From Cupriavidus basilensis (GTDB taxonomy: Bacteria > Pseudomonadota > Gammaproteobacteria > Burkholderiales > Burkholderiaceae), in NCBI RefSeq assembly GCF_000832305.1, contig NZ_CP010536.1, forward strand, positions 4,340,001 to 4,404,000: a stretch of 64,000 nucleotides of DNA, written 5' to 3'. Both the position numbers and the translations under genes were made by a program. Positions 49,085 to 60,920 of the stretch are shown one piece after another (position 1 is the first letter of the stretch; every line of letters begins with the position of its first letter). The notes beneath the pieces were generated by a model that saw only the letters and a program-made list of their open reading frames with translations, made no database searches and had not been told where the DNA came from.

Positions 49085-50785
49085 TCAGGCCTGGGTTGTG
49101 GCTCCCGCTTTGCTGGCCGGCTCAGCCCCCGCCGGGGAAACGGCGCCCTGCGCGACCCCTTGCGCCACGCCGCTCGCGCGCCGGCGCCGATCCTCCCGGA
49201 TCATGTCGCTGGCGCGCTCCGCGATCATGATGGTCGGGGAGTTGGTGTTGCCCGAGGTGATCAGCGGCATGATCGATGCATCGACCACACGCAAGCCATC
49301 GATGCCGATCACGCGCAGGCGCTGGTCCACCACGGCCTGCGGGTCATCGGGACGGCCCATGCGGCAAGTGCCCACCGGATGGAAGATGGTGGTGCCGATC
49401 TCGCTCGCGGCCTGGGCCAGTTGCTCGTCGGTCTCGAACGCCGCGCCCGGCAGCCATTCCTGCGGCTTGTAGGGCGCGAGCGCGGGCGAGGCCACGATGC
49501 GCCGCGTCAGCCTCAGCGAATCCGCCGCGACCTTGCGGTCGGCGTCGGTCGTCAGATAGTTGGGCGCAATCACCGGCGCGTGGCGGAAATCCGGATCGGC
49601 GATGTGCACGCTGCCGCGCGAAGTCGGGCGCAGGTTGCACACGCTGGCGGTAAACGCATTGAAGCGATGCAACGGATCGCCGAACTTGTCGAGCGATAGC
49701 GGCTGCACGTGGTACTCCAGGTTGGGCCGCGCATACGATGCATCCGAGCGTGCGAAGGCGCCGAGCTGCGACGGCGCCATGCTCATCGGGCCGCTCTGGT
49801 TGACCGCGTACTGCAGGCCGATGCCAAGCTTGCCCCACCAGCTGCCCGCGCGCGTGTTGAGCGTGCGCACGCCCTGCACCTTGACCACGCTGCGCAGCTG
49901 CAGGTGGTCCTGCAGGTTTTCGCCCACGCCGGGCAACGCATGGCGCACCGCGATGCCCGCCGCCTGCAGCCGCTCGGGCTGGCCGATGCCGGACAGCTCC
50001 AGCAGCTGCGGCGTATTGACCGCGCCCGCTGCCAGGATGACTTCCTCGCGCGCTGCCGCCGTGAATGGCTTGCCGCCGCCGAGATAGTCCACGCCGGTGC
50101 AGCGGCGTCCCGCGAACGTCAGCGCGCTCACCTGAGCGCCGGTGACGATCGTCAGATTCGGCCGTTCCGCCGCGCGGCGCAGGAACGCCTTGGCGGTATT
50201 CCAGCGGATGCCGCGTCGCTGGTTGACCTCGAAGTAGCCCACGCCAAAGTTATCGCCGCGATTGAAGTCATCGGTGCGCGGGATGCCGGCCTGCTCGGCG
50301 GCATCGATAAAGCGCTCCAGGATGTCCCAGCGCAAGCGCTGCCCTTCCACCCGCCATTCGCCACCTGCGCCGTGAAATTCGTCGCCGCCGCGATGATGGT
50401 CCTCGCTGCGCTTGAACAGCGGCAGCACATTGTCCCAGCGCCAGCCGTCGTCGCCCGTCAGGCGCGCCCAGTCGTCATAGTCTTCACGCTGCCCGCGCAT
50501 ATAGATCATGCCGTTGATCGAGGACGAGCCACCCAGCACGCGCCCGCGCGGGTAGCCCAGCGAGCGCCCGCCCAGGCCGGCTTGCGCCACGGTGCGGTAC
50601 ATCCAGTCGGTGCGCGGGTTGCCGATGCAATACAGGTAGCCCACCGGGATGTGAATCCAGTGGTAGTCGTCGCGCCCGCCGGCTTCCAGCAGCAGCACGC
50701 TCACCTCGGGATCCTGGGTCAGGCGGTTGGCCAGCACGCAGCCGGCCGATCCGGCGCCGACGATGATGTAGTCGTATGTCTCCAT
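49085..50785 (-). CDS. GMC family oxidoreductase (choline dehydrogenase-like)
   Basis: 566 residues. The FAD-binding motif is YIIVGAGSAGCVLANRL at the N-terminus, and GRVLGGSSSINGMIYMRG is the GMC signature 1. The active-site pair is a histidine in HPVGTCRMG (about 470) and an asparagine in TSGNTNSPT (about 513). It should oxidise an alcohol with FAD; choline and long-chain alcohols are typical substrates. The start at 50785 removes nine non-homologous residues. No betaine aldehyde dehydrogenase gene is adjacent. Confidence 0.93.
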   Translation of the reverse strand: METYDYIIVGAGSAGCVLANRLTQDPEVSVLLLEAGGRDDYHWIHIPVGYLYCIGNPRTDWMYRTVAQAGLGGRSLGYPRGRVLGGSSSINGMIYMRGQREDYDDWARLTGDDGWRWDNVLPLFKRSEDHHRGGDEFHGAGGEWRVEGQRLRWDILERFIDAAEQAGIPRTDDFNRGDNFGVGYFEVNQRRGIRWNTAKAFLRRAAERPNLTIVTGAQVSALTFAGRRCTGVDYLGGGKPFTAAAREEVILAAGAVNTPQLLELSGIGQPERLQAAGIAVRHALPGVGENLQDHLQLRSVVKVQGVRTLNTRAGSWWGKLGIGLQYAVNQSGPMSMAPSQLGAFARSDASYARPNLEYHVQPLSLDKFGDPLHRFNAFTASVCNLRPTSRGSVHIADPDFRHAPVIAPNYLTTDADRKVAADSLRLTRRIVASPALAPYKPQEWLPGAAFETDEQLAQAASEIGTTIFHPVGTCRMGRPDDPQAVVDQRLRVIGIDGLRVVDASIMPLITSGNTNSPTIMIAERASDMIREDRRRRASGVAQGVAQGAVSPAGAEPASKAGATTQA

Positions 50786-50955
50786 GCTTTCTCTTGTCAG
50801 GCCTTGCGCCACGTTTGGAAAGGTTGATGATGAGCCCGAGCGGGAATATCCCGCCGGGATGGCAAATGCGTGCGTCCGTGCGCGGCATGCCGAACTTGGG
50901 CCACGGCTGCGCGCAATGGTTCAGGTGATGGCAGCCAGGGACACATCATGCGCGC

Positions 50956-51891
50956 TCACGCCGCCTGTGGCTGCAGATGCTTGCGCAGCCAGCCGGTGAG
51001 CGCGGCCAGTACCTCGCCGCGCAGCGGCTGTGCCTCGTTGAAGATCTCGTGGTAGCCGGTGTCGAACCAGAGCGCGTCGCGCAGGTCGGGCGGCGCGTTG
51101 TCGAAGAAGCGGCGGCTGCCGGCCGGATCGACGATGCGATCGTCGCCCGCCACCAGCATCAGCATGGGTGCTTCCAGCATGGGCGCATCGGTTTGCGCTT
51201 GCGCCATGCCGCGCACGAAGGTCTCCAGCACGCCGGCGCTGATGGTGCCCTGCACCAGCGGATCGGCGCGGTACTGCGCCACCACCGCGGCGTCGTGCGA
51301 CAGGTAGCGCGCATCGATCGGGTTGGGCACGCGCAGGCGCGGCACCAGCGTCAGCAGCATGCGGTGCAGGGCCAGCATCGGGGCGGACAGCCTCAAGGCC
51401 AGCGCCGGCGATGACAGCACGAGCGCGCGGATGGGCCGCACGCGCGCGGTGGCAAAGCGCGCTGCCACCAGCCCGCCCATGCTGTGCCCCAGCAGGAACG
51501 GCAGCTCCCGCCACTGGCCCACCGCGGCGTCGTGGATTTCGGTGAGGTCTTCGACGAACACATCCGGATGCTCCGCCACCATGCGCGGGCCGCCGCTGGC
51601 GCCATGGCCGCGCTGGTCGTAGGCGCGCACACGCAGGCCCAGGCCGCACAGCAGTTCCGCCACGTGCTGGTAGCGGCCGCAATGCTCGGCCAGGCCGTGC
51701 ACCAGCAACAGCGAACCGGCGGGCTCCGGGAACAGCTCGGGATCGGGCTGCCAGGTGCGCAGAAACAGTTCCGTGCCGTCGCGCATGCGCTGGCGGCTTT
51801 CGACGGGGGTGGCGGTCCGCGCGGGGGCCGCCACGGCAGGGCCGCCAACGTCGGTCGGCTCGGCGGGAGCAGCGGTACTCGGTCGATCCAT
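50956..51891 (-). CDS. Alpha/beta hydrolase, monoacylglycerol lipase-like
   Basis: 311 residues. GHSMGGLVAARFA carries the nucleophile serine, AGDDRIVDPAG the aspartate and GYHEIFNEA the histidine; RAYDQRGHGASGG is the family loop. It resembles bacterial monoacylglycerol lipases and lysophospholipases (Serine aminopeptidase S33 domain). The ATG at 51891 has TTGGAGATC upstream. It lies 50 bases after cueR in the same direction and may be read through from it. Function in copper handling is not implied. Confidence 0.88.
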   Translation of the reverse strand: MDRPSTAAPAEPTDVGGPAVAAPARTATPVESRQRMRDGTELFLRTWQPDPELFPEPAGSLLLVHGLAEHCGRYQHVAELLCGLGLRVRAYDQRGHGASGGPRMVAEHPDVFVEDLTEIHDAAVGQWRELPFLLGHSMGGLVAARFATARVRPIRALVLSSPALALRLSAPMLALHRMLLTLVPRLRVPNPIDARYLSHDAAVVAQYRADPLVQGTISAGVLETFVRGMAQAQTDAPMLEAPMLMLVAGDDRIVDPAGSRRFFDNAPPDLRDALWFDTGYHEIFNEAQPLRGEVLAALTGWLRKHLQPQAA

Positions 51892-51941
51892 TCGGTTGAT
51901 CTCCAACTGTGTTCCGCTACGATGCCGCCGTCCCTCCCTGA

Positions 51942-52438
51942 CTAGGAGGCCGCGGTGCTGTCCTCGTCGTGACGATGGCAGGCCGGCACCGCGCCATCGC
52001 TGTTGCCGCCCGCATCCGATTCCTCCGCCGCCAGGCCGAATCCCGCCTGCGCCATATCCGCGAGGATCGGGCAGTCGGGCCGCGCATCGCCGCTGCAGGC
52101 CTCGGCCAGCTGGCGCAGCGTGTCGCGCATGGCGGCAAGCTCGGCAATGCGCTGCTCCAGATCCGCCACGTGGCGCAAGGTGAGCGCCTTGACGTCGGCG
52201 CTGGCTCGCGCGCGGTCGTGCCACAGCGACAGCAGCCCGCGTATCTCGTCCAGCGAGAACCCGAGATTACGGGCACGCCGCACGAAGCGCAAGGTGTGCA
52301 CCGCGCGCTCGTCGTAGCGGCGGTAACCGCCCTCGCTGCGCGGCGGCGGCGCCAGCAGGCCGATGGACTCGTAGTGCCGGATCATCTTGGCGGTAACGCC
52401 GGAAGCCTGTGCCGCTTCGCCGATATTCTTGCCGATAC

Positions 52439-52442
<4 letters not shown>
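51942..52442 (-). CDS. cueR: Copper-responsive MerR-family regulator, CueR-like
   Basis: 166 residues. The N-terminal winged helix ([20 protein letters not shown]) is followed by the long dimer helix and the metal-binding loop CSGDARPDC, the two cysteines used by CueR for Cu(I). The C-terminal tail is extended and contains His and Cys residues ([10 protein letters not shown]). Its start overlaps the copA stop by 4 bases (ATGA). It should activate the two 19-base-spacer promoters upstream of copA and copZ. Confidence 0.94.
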
Positions 52443-54910
<2,468 letters not shown>

Positions 54911-54943
54911 GGCAGGGATCGGGTCCACAGTGATGACAACCAC

Positions 54944-54974
54944 ATCATGGACCTTACCATGTTGGGAAGGTCAA
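54944..54974 (-). promoter_or_regulatory. CueR-type promoter of copA
   Basis: On the minus strand, -35 TTGACC and -10 CATGAT are separated by 19 bases. The spacer contains the dyad GACCTT/AAGGTC around CCCAACATGGT. MerR-family activators use such overlong spacers and dyads. Confidence 0.85.
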
Positions 54975-55031
54975 GCCCGCGCAAGCAGCGCATTCATCAC
55001 GTGTCGCACGCGAGAACGTTTGGAAAAGGCC

Positions 55032-55062
55032 TTGCGCTTCCCACGGTGGGAAGGTGCAAACT
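55032..55062 (+). promoter_or_regulatory. CueR-type promoter of copZ
   Basis: -35 TTGCGC and -10 CAAACT are separated by 19 bases, with the perfect dyad CTTCCCAC-G-GTGGGAAG overlapping the -35 end and spacer. The copZ start lies about 100 bases downstream of the expected transcript start. Confidence 0.8.
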
Positions 55063-55171
55063 TCAGGGGTAGACCAAAGTCCGGCCCGGCCAGCGCAGCG
55101 ACAGGTACGCTTTTTGGACGGCCGGACGCTCACCTTGATTCCTTACCCCAGGTACCAGCAGGAGATTGCAG

Positions 55172-55384
55172 ATGATCCAGTTCCAGGTTGAAGGCATGTC
55201 GTGCGGCCATTGCGTGGGCGCCATCACCCGCGCCGTGCAAGCGCTCGATCCCGCCGCGAAGGTGTCGGCCGACATCCCCGCACAGGCAGTCACGGTAGAA
55301 GCCACCGCCAGCGGCCAAGCGCTGCGCGAAGCCATCGAGGCCGCCGGCTATCCCGTCAAGGGCAGCACCCAGGCCGCGGGCTGA
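55172..55384 (+). CDS. copZ: Copper chaperone CopZ
   Basis: 70 residues forming one heavy-metal-associated domain. GMSCGHCVGAI is the Cu(I)-binding motif, and the ferredoxin-like fold ends AAGYPVKGST. It carries Cu(I) to CopA in the cytoplasm. The ATG at 55172 has AGGAGATTGCAG upstream; a TTG two codons earlier is possible. Divergent from copA, with its own CueR-type promoter. Confidence 0.95.
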   Translation: MIQFQVEGMSCGHCVGAITRAVQALDPAAKVSADIPAQAVTVEATASGQALREAIEAAGYPVKGSTQAAG

Positions 55385-55403
55385 GCCGGCAGCGGCACAA
55401 AGC

Positions 55404-55434
55404 AAAACGGGCGCCAGCAATGGCGCCCGTTTTG
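55404..55434. terminator. Bidirectional terminator between copZ and ompW
   Basis: AAAACGGGCGCCA pairs with TGGCGCCCGTTTT around GCAA. It serves the plus-strand copZ and the minus-strand OmpW gene. Confidence 0.9.
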
Positions 55435-55453
55435 TCGTCTGGTGAGTCGCTTC

Positions 55454-56182
55454 TTAGAAGCGGTAGCCGACGTTCAGGAAGGTCACGACCGGATCGATCT
55501 TGATCTTGGTATGCGACACAACGGTAGCATTGCCCGCCGCACCCGCGTTCTGCGTGGTGAGCGTGGCCGTGCTGGACAGCGGCAGGTAGGACACCGACAG
55601 GCCGACGAACCAGTTATCGGTGATGGCGTAGTTCGCGCCAACATTGAACACCGGATTCCACGAGCTCTTGGCGCTCGCCGTCATCCTGGCGTTCGGACCA
55701 AACTCGGAGCGCACGAAAGTCTGGTTGTTGATGGTCTCGTCGGTGAACCACGTGTAGTTCACGCCAAGGCCCACATAGGGGCGGAACTTGGTCTTCGCTT
55801 GCCCGAAGTGGTACTTCACCAGTACCGCCGGGCTCCATTGCCGCACATTGCCCAGCGTGCCGTATTTGGCAAACGTGCCAGCGCCCTCCACGTCGTGCTT
55901 CGGCGGAATCCCCGCCACGATTTCGCCTGCGATATTGTCGGTAAAGAAGTGCGTGAACGCGATGCCAAGCGTATCCGCGGACTGGATCTTGGCACTCGTG
56001 CCGGCTTCGGTGTGGTTGATGGGGACGCCACCGATGCTATCGACGACCAGCGCATCGGCCGAACTCGTCGGCATCACGCGGAACCAGCCCAGGCTGACGA
56101 TATTGCTGCCGGCACTCTGCGCTTGCGCGGCACCAGCAACTAGCATGGCTACGCTGGCCAGCAGGATCTTCTTGGGGGACAT
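55454..56182 (-). CDS. ompW: OmpW family outer membrane protein
   Basis: 242 residues with signal peptide MSPKKILLASVAMLVAGAAQ, cleavage after AQA, and a C-terminal pattern of alternating strands ending in FLNVGYRF with terminal phenylalanine, the outer-membrane barrel sorting signal. The family forms 8-stranded barrels transporting hydrophobic compounds. AAGGAG precedes the ATG at 56182. The segment FHFF-like SADTLGIAFTHFFTDNIAGE is typical of OmpW loops. Confidence 0.92.
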   Translation of the reverse strand: MSPKKILLASVAMLVAGAAQAQSAGSNIVSLGWFRVMPTSSADALVVDSIGGVPINHTEAGTSAKIQSADTLGIAFTHFFTDNIAGEIVAGIPPKHDVEGAGTFAKYGTLGNVRQWSPAVLVKYHFGQAKTKFRPYVGLGVNYTWFTDETINNQTFVRSEFGPNARMTASAKSSWNPVFNVGANYAITDNWFVGLSVSYLPLSSTATLTTQNAGAAGNATVVSHTKIKIDPVVTFLNVGYRF

Positions 56183-56414
56183 GCCTCTTACTCCTTGTAT
56201 TGACTCTCTACCCGGGGCAGGCATTATCCGGTCTGGTGTGACCCGTCTGTTTCAAACGCTTAATACTTTTGTAGAAGCCTGCCCCTAAAGCACGGGTTAA
56301 CCATTAGAAACGCAGGCAAACAAACCAAACTGGCCAGGGAATCTGTATGCAATTCGCGACGCTCGCCGGCCAAAAAACCTACTGCACGGTATAGGCCTAC
56401 TCGTCGCAAGGGAA

Positions 56415-57374
56415 TTACGCTGTGCCGGCGCTTGCGAGCACGCACGCCGCCAGGTCCCACAGGGCATAACCGACACTCTTGAAGACCAGCGGGCTGCCGC
56501 CGCGCGCGCGCAGTGCGTCCTCGGCGAGGATGGCGCGCTCGAAGGGCTGCACGGTAGACCAGGCGATGCCCGCCTGCAGCAGGTCGCCCGCCTCCTCCTC
56601 GATGCCGAACAAGGTATCGGCCAGCAACCGGCCGTGCGCCGAGGCCGCCTGGCAGAGCGCCGGCGGCAGCTCGCACATCTCCGGGCGGAACGCGCCCACC
56701 GCGGCGATGAAATGATCGTCGCGCCACAGGCCGCTATCCAGGTCCGGCAGCACCGGCACCAGGCTGGACGTCACCGTCACCACCATCGACACGCGCGGCA
56801 AGACCGTGCGCACGTCATCCACCGACTGCGCCTCCACGCCCAGCGTGCGCGCATGCGCGGCGAGGGCTTCGGCCTTGGCGGCCGTGCGCGAATGCAGCCA
56901 CACCCGGCGCGGCGAGAGGCCGGCGGCAAAGGCTTCCAGATGGGTCAGCGCCTGTACGCCAGCACCGATGATCAACAGCTCGCCAGCGGGATCCGGCGCG
57001 AAGCTCTGCGCCGCCAGCAGCGACACGGCGGCAGTGCGCCGGCCCGTCACGGTGGGCCCGTCCAGCAGCGCCAGCCGGCGTCCGGTATGGGCGTCGGCCA
57101 CCACCACCTCGCCGAGGATATTGGGCAGGCCGCGTTGCGGATTCCCGGGGTGCACGGTGATGTTCTTGGTCATCACCAGCTCCCGGTTGCGCGCCGGCAT
57201 CACCAGCAGCGTGCCTTCCCCGCCGGCGGGGTCCCCTACGGGCAACGCAATGCGCGGCGGCGCCATGGCCGTGCCCGCGCGCAACTCGGCCAGCATGGCG
57301 GCAATGGCACGGGCCAGCGCGGGGTAAGGCAGGCGGGCCGCGGTCTGGGCGGCGTCTAGCAGGGCAACGGACAT
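56415..57374 (-). CDS. Ornithine cyclodeaminase/mu-crystallin family protein
   Basis: 319 residues. GELLIIGAGVQALTHLEAFA is the Rossmann motif, and TGRRTAAVSLLAAQSF precedes it. The N-terminal MAPPRIALPVGDP region fits the delta1-pyrroline-2-carboxylate or piperideine-2-carboxylate reductase subgroup (LhpI-like), which acts in hydroxyproline or D-lysine breakdown with NAD(P)H. The exact substrate is not certain. The ATG at 57374 removes 25 residues of unlikely extension. It shares strand with the aldo/keto reductase upstream. Confidence 0.88.
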   Translation of the reverse strand: MSVALLDAAQTAARLPYPALARAIAAMLAELRAGTAMAPPRIALPVGDPAGGEGTLLVMPARNRELVMTKNITVHPGNPQRGLPNILGEVVVADAHTGRRLALLDGPTVTGRRTAAVSLLAAQSFAPDPAGELLIIGAGVQALTHLEAFAAGLSPRRVWLHSRTAAKAEALAAHARTLGVEAQSVDDVRTVLPRVSMVVTVTSSLVPVLPDLDSGLWRDDHFIAAVGAFRPEMCELPPALCQAASAHGRLLADTLFGIEEEAGDLLQAGIAWSTVQPFERAILAEDALRARGGSPLVFKSVGYALWDLAACVLASAGTA

Positions 57375-57462
57375 GGCGGGTGGCTCCGGAGGCGGTTCGC
57401 GATGCTGGATTATCGGCGAACTCGCCGCCGGCCTGCCCCCAAGCTCCACAGCTTCAGGCGGT

Positions 57463-58467
<1,005 letters not shown>

Positions 58468-58625
58468 GCGGAACTCCTTGGTTGAGGAACCTCGGCAGTA
58501 TCGCCAAGGCCGGGGCACGGAAACAGCCGGCTACGCCGCATGCGTCATGAAGCACAGCTTCACAATCGGGTTACCCTCTTAAGCTGGACACCATGGGCGA
58601 TGGGAAGAGCGATGGGAAGGGGCTC

Positions 58626-59221
58626 TCATCCCGGGTTCTCCCGGCGGGACAGGAAGTCAACCAGCACCCGCAGCTTAGGCAGCATGTGCCGGCTCGATGG
58701 CCACAGCATCCAGAACGTGCCCTGCACCACGTTGTATGTGTCCAGCGCCGTCACTAGCCGCTGCTCGTGCAGCGCCTCCTGCGCCACGAAATCCGGCACG
58801 TAGCAAATGCCCAGGCCGCCGATCGCCGCGGCCAGCACGCCTTCGATGCTGTTCAAGGCGAACGTGGCCGGCAAACGGACTTCCTCGCCGCCGGCATCCT
58901 GCGTCAACACCCAATCCTGCAGTTTCCCGCTGGAGGGGAAACGATAGCGCAGGCAAACATGGTGCTCCAGGTCCTTCGGCCGCACGGGCATGCCGCGCAG
59001 CGCGAAGTAGTCCGGCGCCGCGCACACCACCTGGCGAAAAGGCCGCAGGCGCCGCGCCATCAGTTGGGAATCCACCAACTCGCCGCTGCGGATCACCAGG
59101 TCGAAGCCCTCCTCCACCACGTCCACCATGCGGTCGCTGAAATCCAGGTCGAACTCGATCTCCGGATAGGCGGCGCAGAACGCAGCCAGGTCGGGTAGCA
59201 ACAGGCGATAGCCGATCGCTG
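58626..59221 (-). pseudogene. Headless LysR family regulator (effector domain only)
   Basis: The minus-strand frame holds the C-terminal effector domain of a LysR regulator (SDRMVDVVEEGFDLVIRSGE, then AAPDYFALRG), but the DNA-binding domain of about 90 residues is absent. The homology stops near base 59221, exactly where plus-strand MFS sequence begins. A start codon at 59303 could still give a 225-residue product, but its first 20-25 residues read antisense MFS DNA. I take it as non-functional. Confidence 0.8.
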
Positions 59222-59926
59222 CATGCGCGAATCGCGCGACCCCGCCGCCAGCGGGCTCGACTGGCCACGCGGGCGCCCTTACCGGCGCGCTAAGCCTGTT
59301 CACCTATGCCGTGCTGCGCGCGCCAGACAGCGGCTGGGGCAACTTGCCGGTGATCTTGCTGCTGGCAAGCGCCGCCGTGCTGATGCTGGCGTTCGTCATG
59401 ATCGAGCAGCGCGTGCGCACGCCTATGCTGGACCTGTCGCTGTTTCGCTATCCGCGCTTTGTCGGCGTGCATTTTCAGGCGGCCGTGCCCGCGTATTCAT
59501 ACGTGGTGTTGCAAGTGCTGCTGCCGGTCCGCCTGATCGGCATCGAAGGCTACAGCGCGATCGAAGCCGGCCGCATGATGATTGCGCTGTCCGCACCGAT
59601 GCTGGTGGTGCCGCTGCTGGCCGGGCATCTGACCCGCTGGATCTCGGCGGGCCTGATCTGTGGCCTGGGCTTACTGGTGTGCGCCGGCGGCCTGCTATGG
59701 CTGGCCAGATGCGCACCGGCTCGCCATGGGCGACTTGCCCCGCGCCATGGCCCTGCTCCCGCAGGCGGGCGAGCAAGCGCTGGTGCAAGGCTATGACGAC
59801 GCCTTCCGGGTCCTGCTGTATATCCTCGCGGCGATCACCGTTGCGTCGGCGGCATTGGTGTTCGGCTTGCTCAGCCGTTCACGGTTGCCGCATCTGCCAG
59901 GATCCGCACCGCAAGCCGTACGGTAG
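59222..59926 (+). pseudogene. Remnant of an MFS drug/metabolite transporter (DHA2-like)
   Basis: Plus-strand MFS sequence begins abruptly with RESRDPAASGLDWP (linker between helices 6 and 7). It shifts frame near 59262 to GALTGALSLFTYAVLRAPDS and continues to GLICGLGLLVCAGGLLWLAR. A second break (near 59710) changes frame and skips several helices to reach LAMGDLPRAMALLPQAGEQA and the C-terminus. The N-terminal half, a frame base and a middle section are missing, so it cannot make a working transporter. Confidence 0.8.
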
Positions 59927-59981
59927 CGACGCGCCACCGCACGCTTTGCGGCAAGGCGCGCCATGCTACCCTCGCCGCATC

Positions 59982-60908
59982 ATGAAACCTGACGTCTGCC
60001 TTGACCCCGACCTGCTGCCTGCCATGGCCGCCTTCGTCCGCGTGGCGCGCCTGGGCAGCTTCACCGCCGCCGCCGCCGCGCTGGCGGTGAGCCCATCGGC
60101 CGTCTCGCAGACCATCCGCCAGCTTGAGCAGCGCCTGGGCGTACGCCTGCTGCAACGGACCACGCGCCGGGTCGGCCTGTCCGAAGCCGGCGCCGCGCTG
60201 CTGGCCCGCGTGGAGCCCGCGCTGACGGAGATCGGGGCGGCGGCCGACGACGCGCGCCAGCAGCGCGAAATGCCTGCCGGCACGCTGCGCATCACCACCT
60301 CGCACTCGGCTGCGGCCACCGCGCTGCAACCGGTGCTGGTGGAGTTCATGCGGCTCTATCCGTCGATCTGCGTCGACGTCGCCGTCGACGACCGCTTTAC
60401 CGACCTGATCGCGGAGGGCTTCGATGCAGGCCTGCGTCTGGGGGAGGCGTTGCAACGCGACATGGTGGCGATTCCCATCACCGGCCCGATGCGCATGGTG
60501 GTGGCCGGCACGCCGGACTACTTCGCGCGCCATGGCAAGCCCAAGCTGCCGCGCGACCTGCAGGCGCATGCCTGCCTGCACTACCGCTTCGGCCCCGCGG
60601 GCCAGGTCTATCGCTGGGAGTTCATGCATGCCGCGCGCCAGGCCACGGTCGATACCGGCGTCGCGCTGATCGCCAATGACAAGGCCCTGCTGCACCAGGC
60701 AGCGCTCGCCGGGCTCGGGCTGCTTTACGAGTTCGAGGCCTTGCTGCGCGCACCTCTCGCCTCGGGCCAGCTGGTCACGGTGCTGGACGACTGGCTGCCG
60801 CCGTTCGATGGCTTCTACCTCTACTACCCGGGCCGCCTGCTGATGCCGGCCAAACTGCGCGTGTTCGTCGACTTCCTCAAGGCGCGCGCACCACTCGCGC
60901 CGGCATAG
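59982..60908 (+). CDS. LysR family transcriptional regulator
   Basis: 308 residues. The helix-turn-helix (AAFVRVARLGSFTAAAAALA, AVSQTIRQLEQRLGVRLL) is complete, and the effector domain has SDR/DRFTDLIAEGFDAGLRLGE as in CrgA-type regulators. The ATG at 59982 was chosen by homology; the open frame to 59223 crosses the MFS remnant and is rejected. Convergent with pbpC, 12 bases between stops. Confidence 0.92.
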   Translation: MKPDVCLDPDLLPAMAAFVRVARLGSFTAAAAALAVSPSAVSQTIRQLEQRLGVRLLQRTTRRVGLSEAGAALLARVEPALTEIGAAADDARQQREMPAGTLRITTSHSAAATALQPVLVEFMRLYPSICVDVAVDDRFTDLIAEGFDAGLRLGEALQRDMVAIPITGPMRMVVAGTPDYFARHGKPKLPRDLQAHACLHYRFGPAGQVYRWEFMHAARQATVDTGVALIANDKALLHQAALAGLGLLYEFEALLRAPLASGQLVTVLDDWLPPFDGFYLYYPGRLLMPAKLRVFVDFLKARAPLAPA

Positions 60909-60920
60909 TCAGCCGCCTAG

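Noticed and set aside
59223..60908. Single 561-codon frame running from the MFS remnant into the LysR gene
   Set aside because: The first 250 codons read out-of-frame MFS DNA; the LysR protein starts at 59982 with a normal N-terminus.
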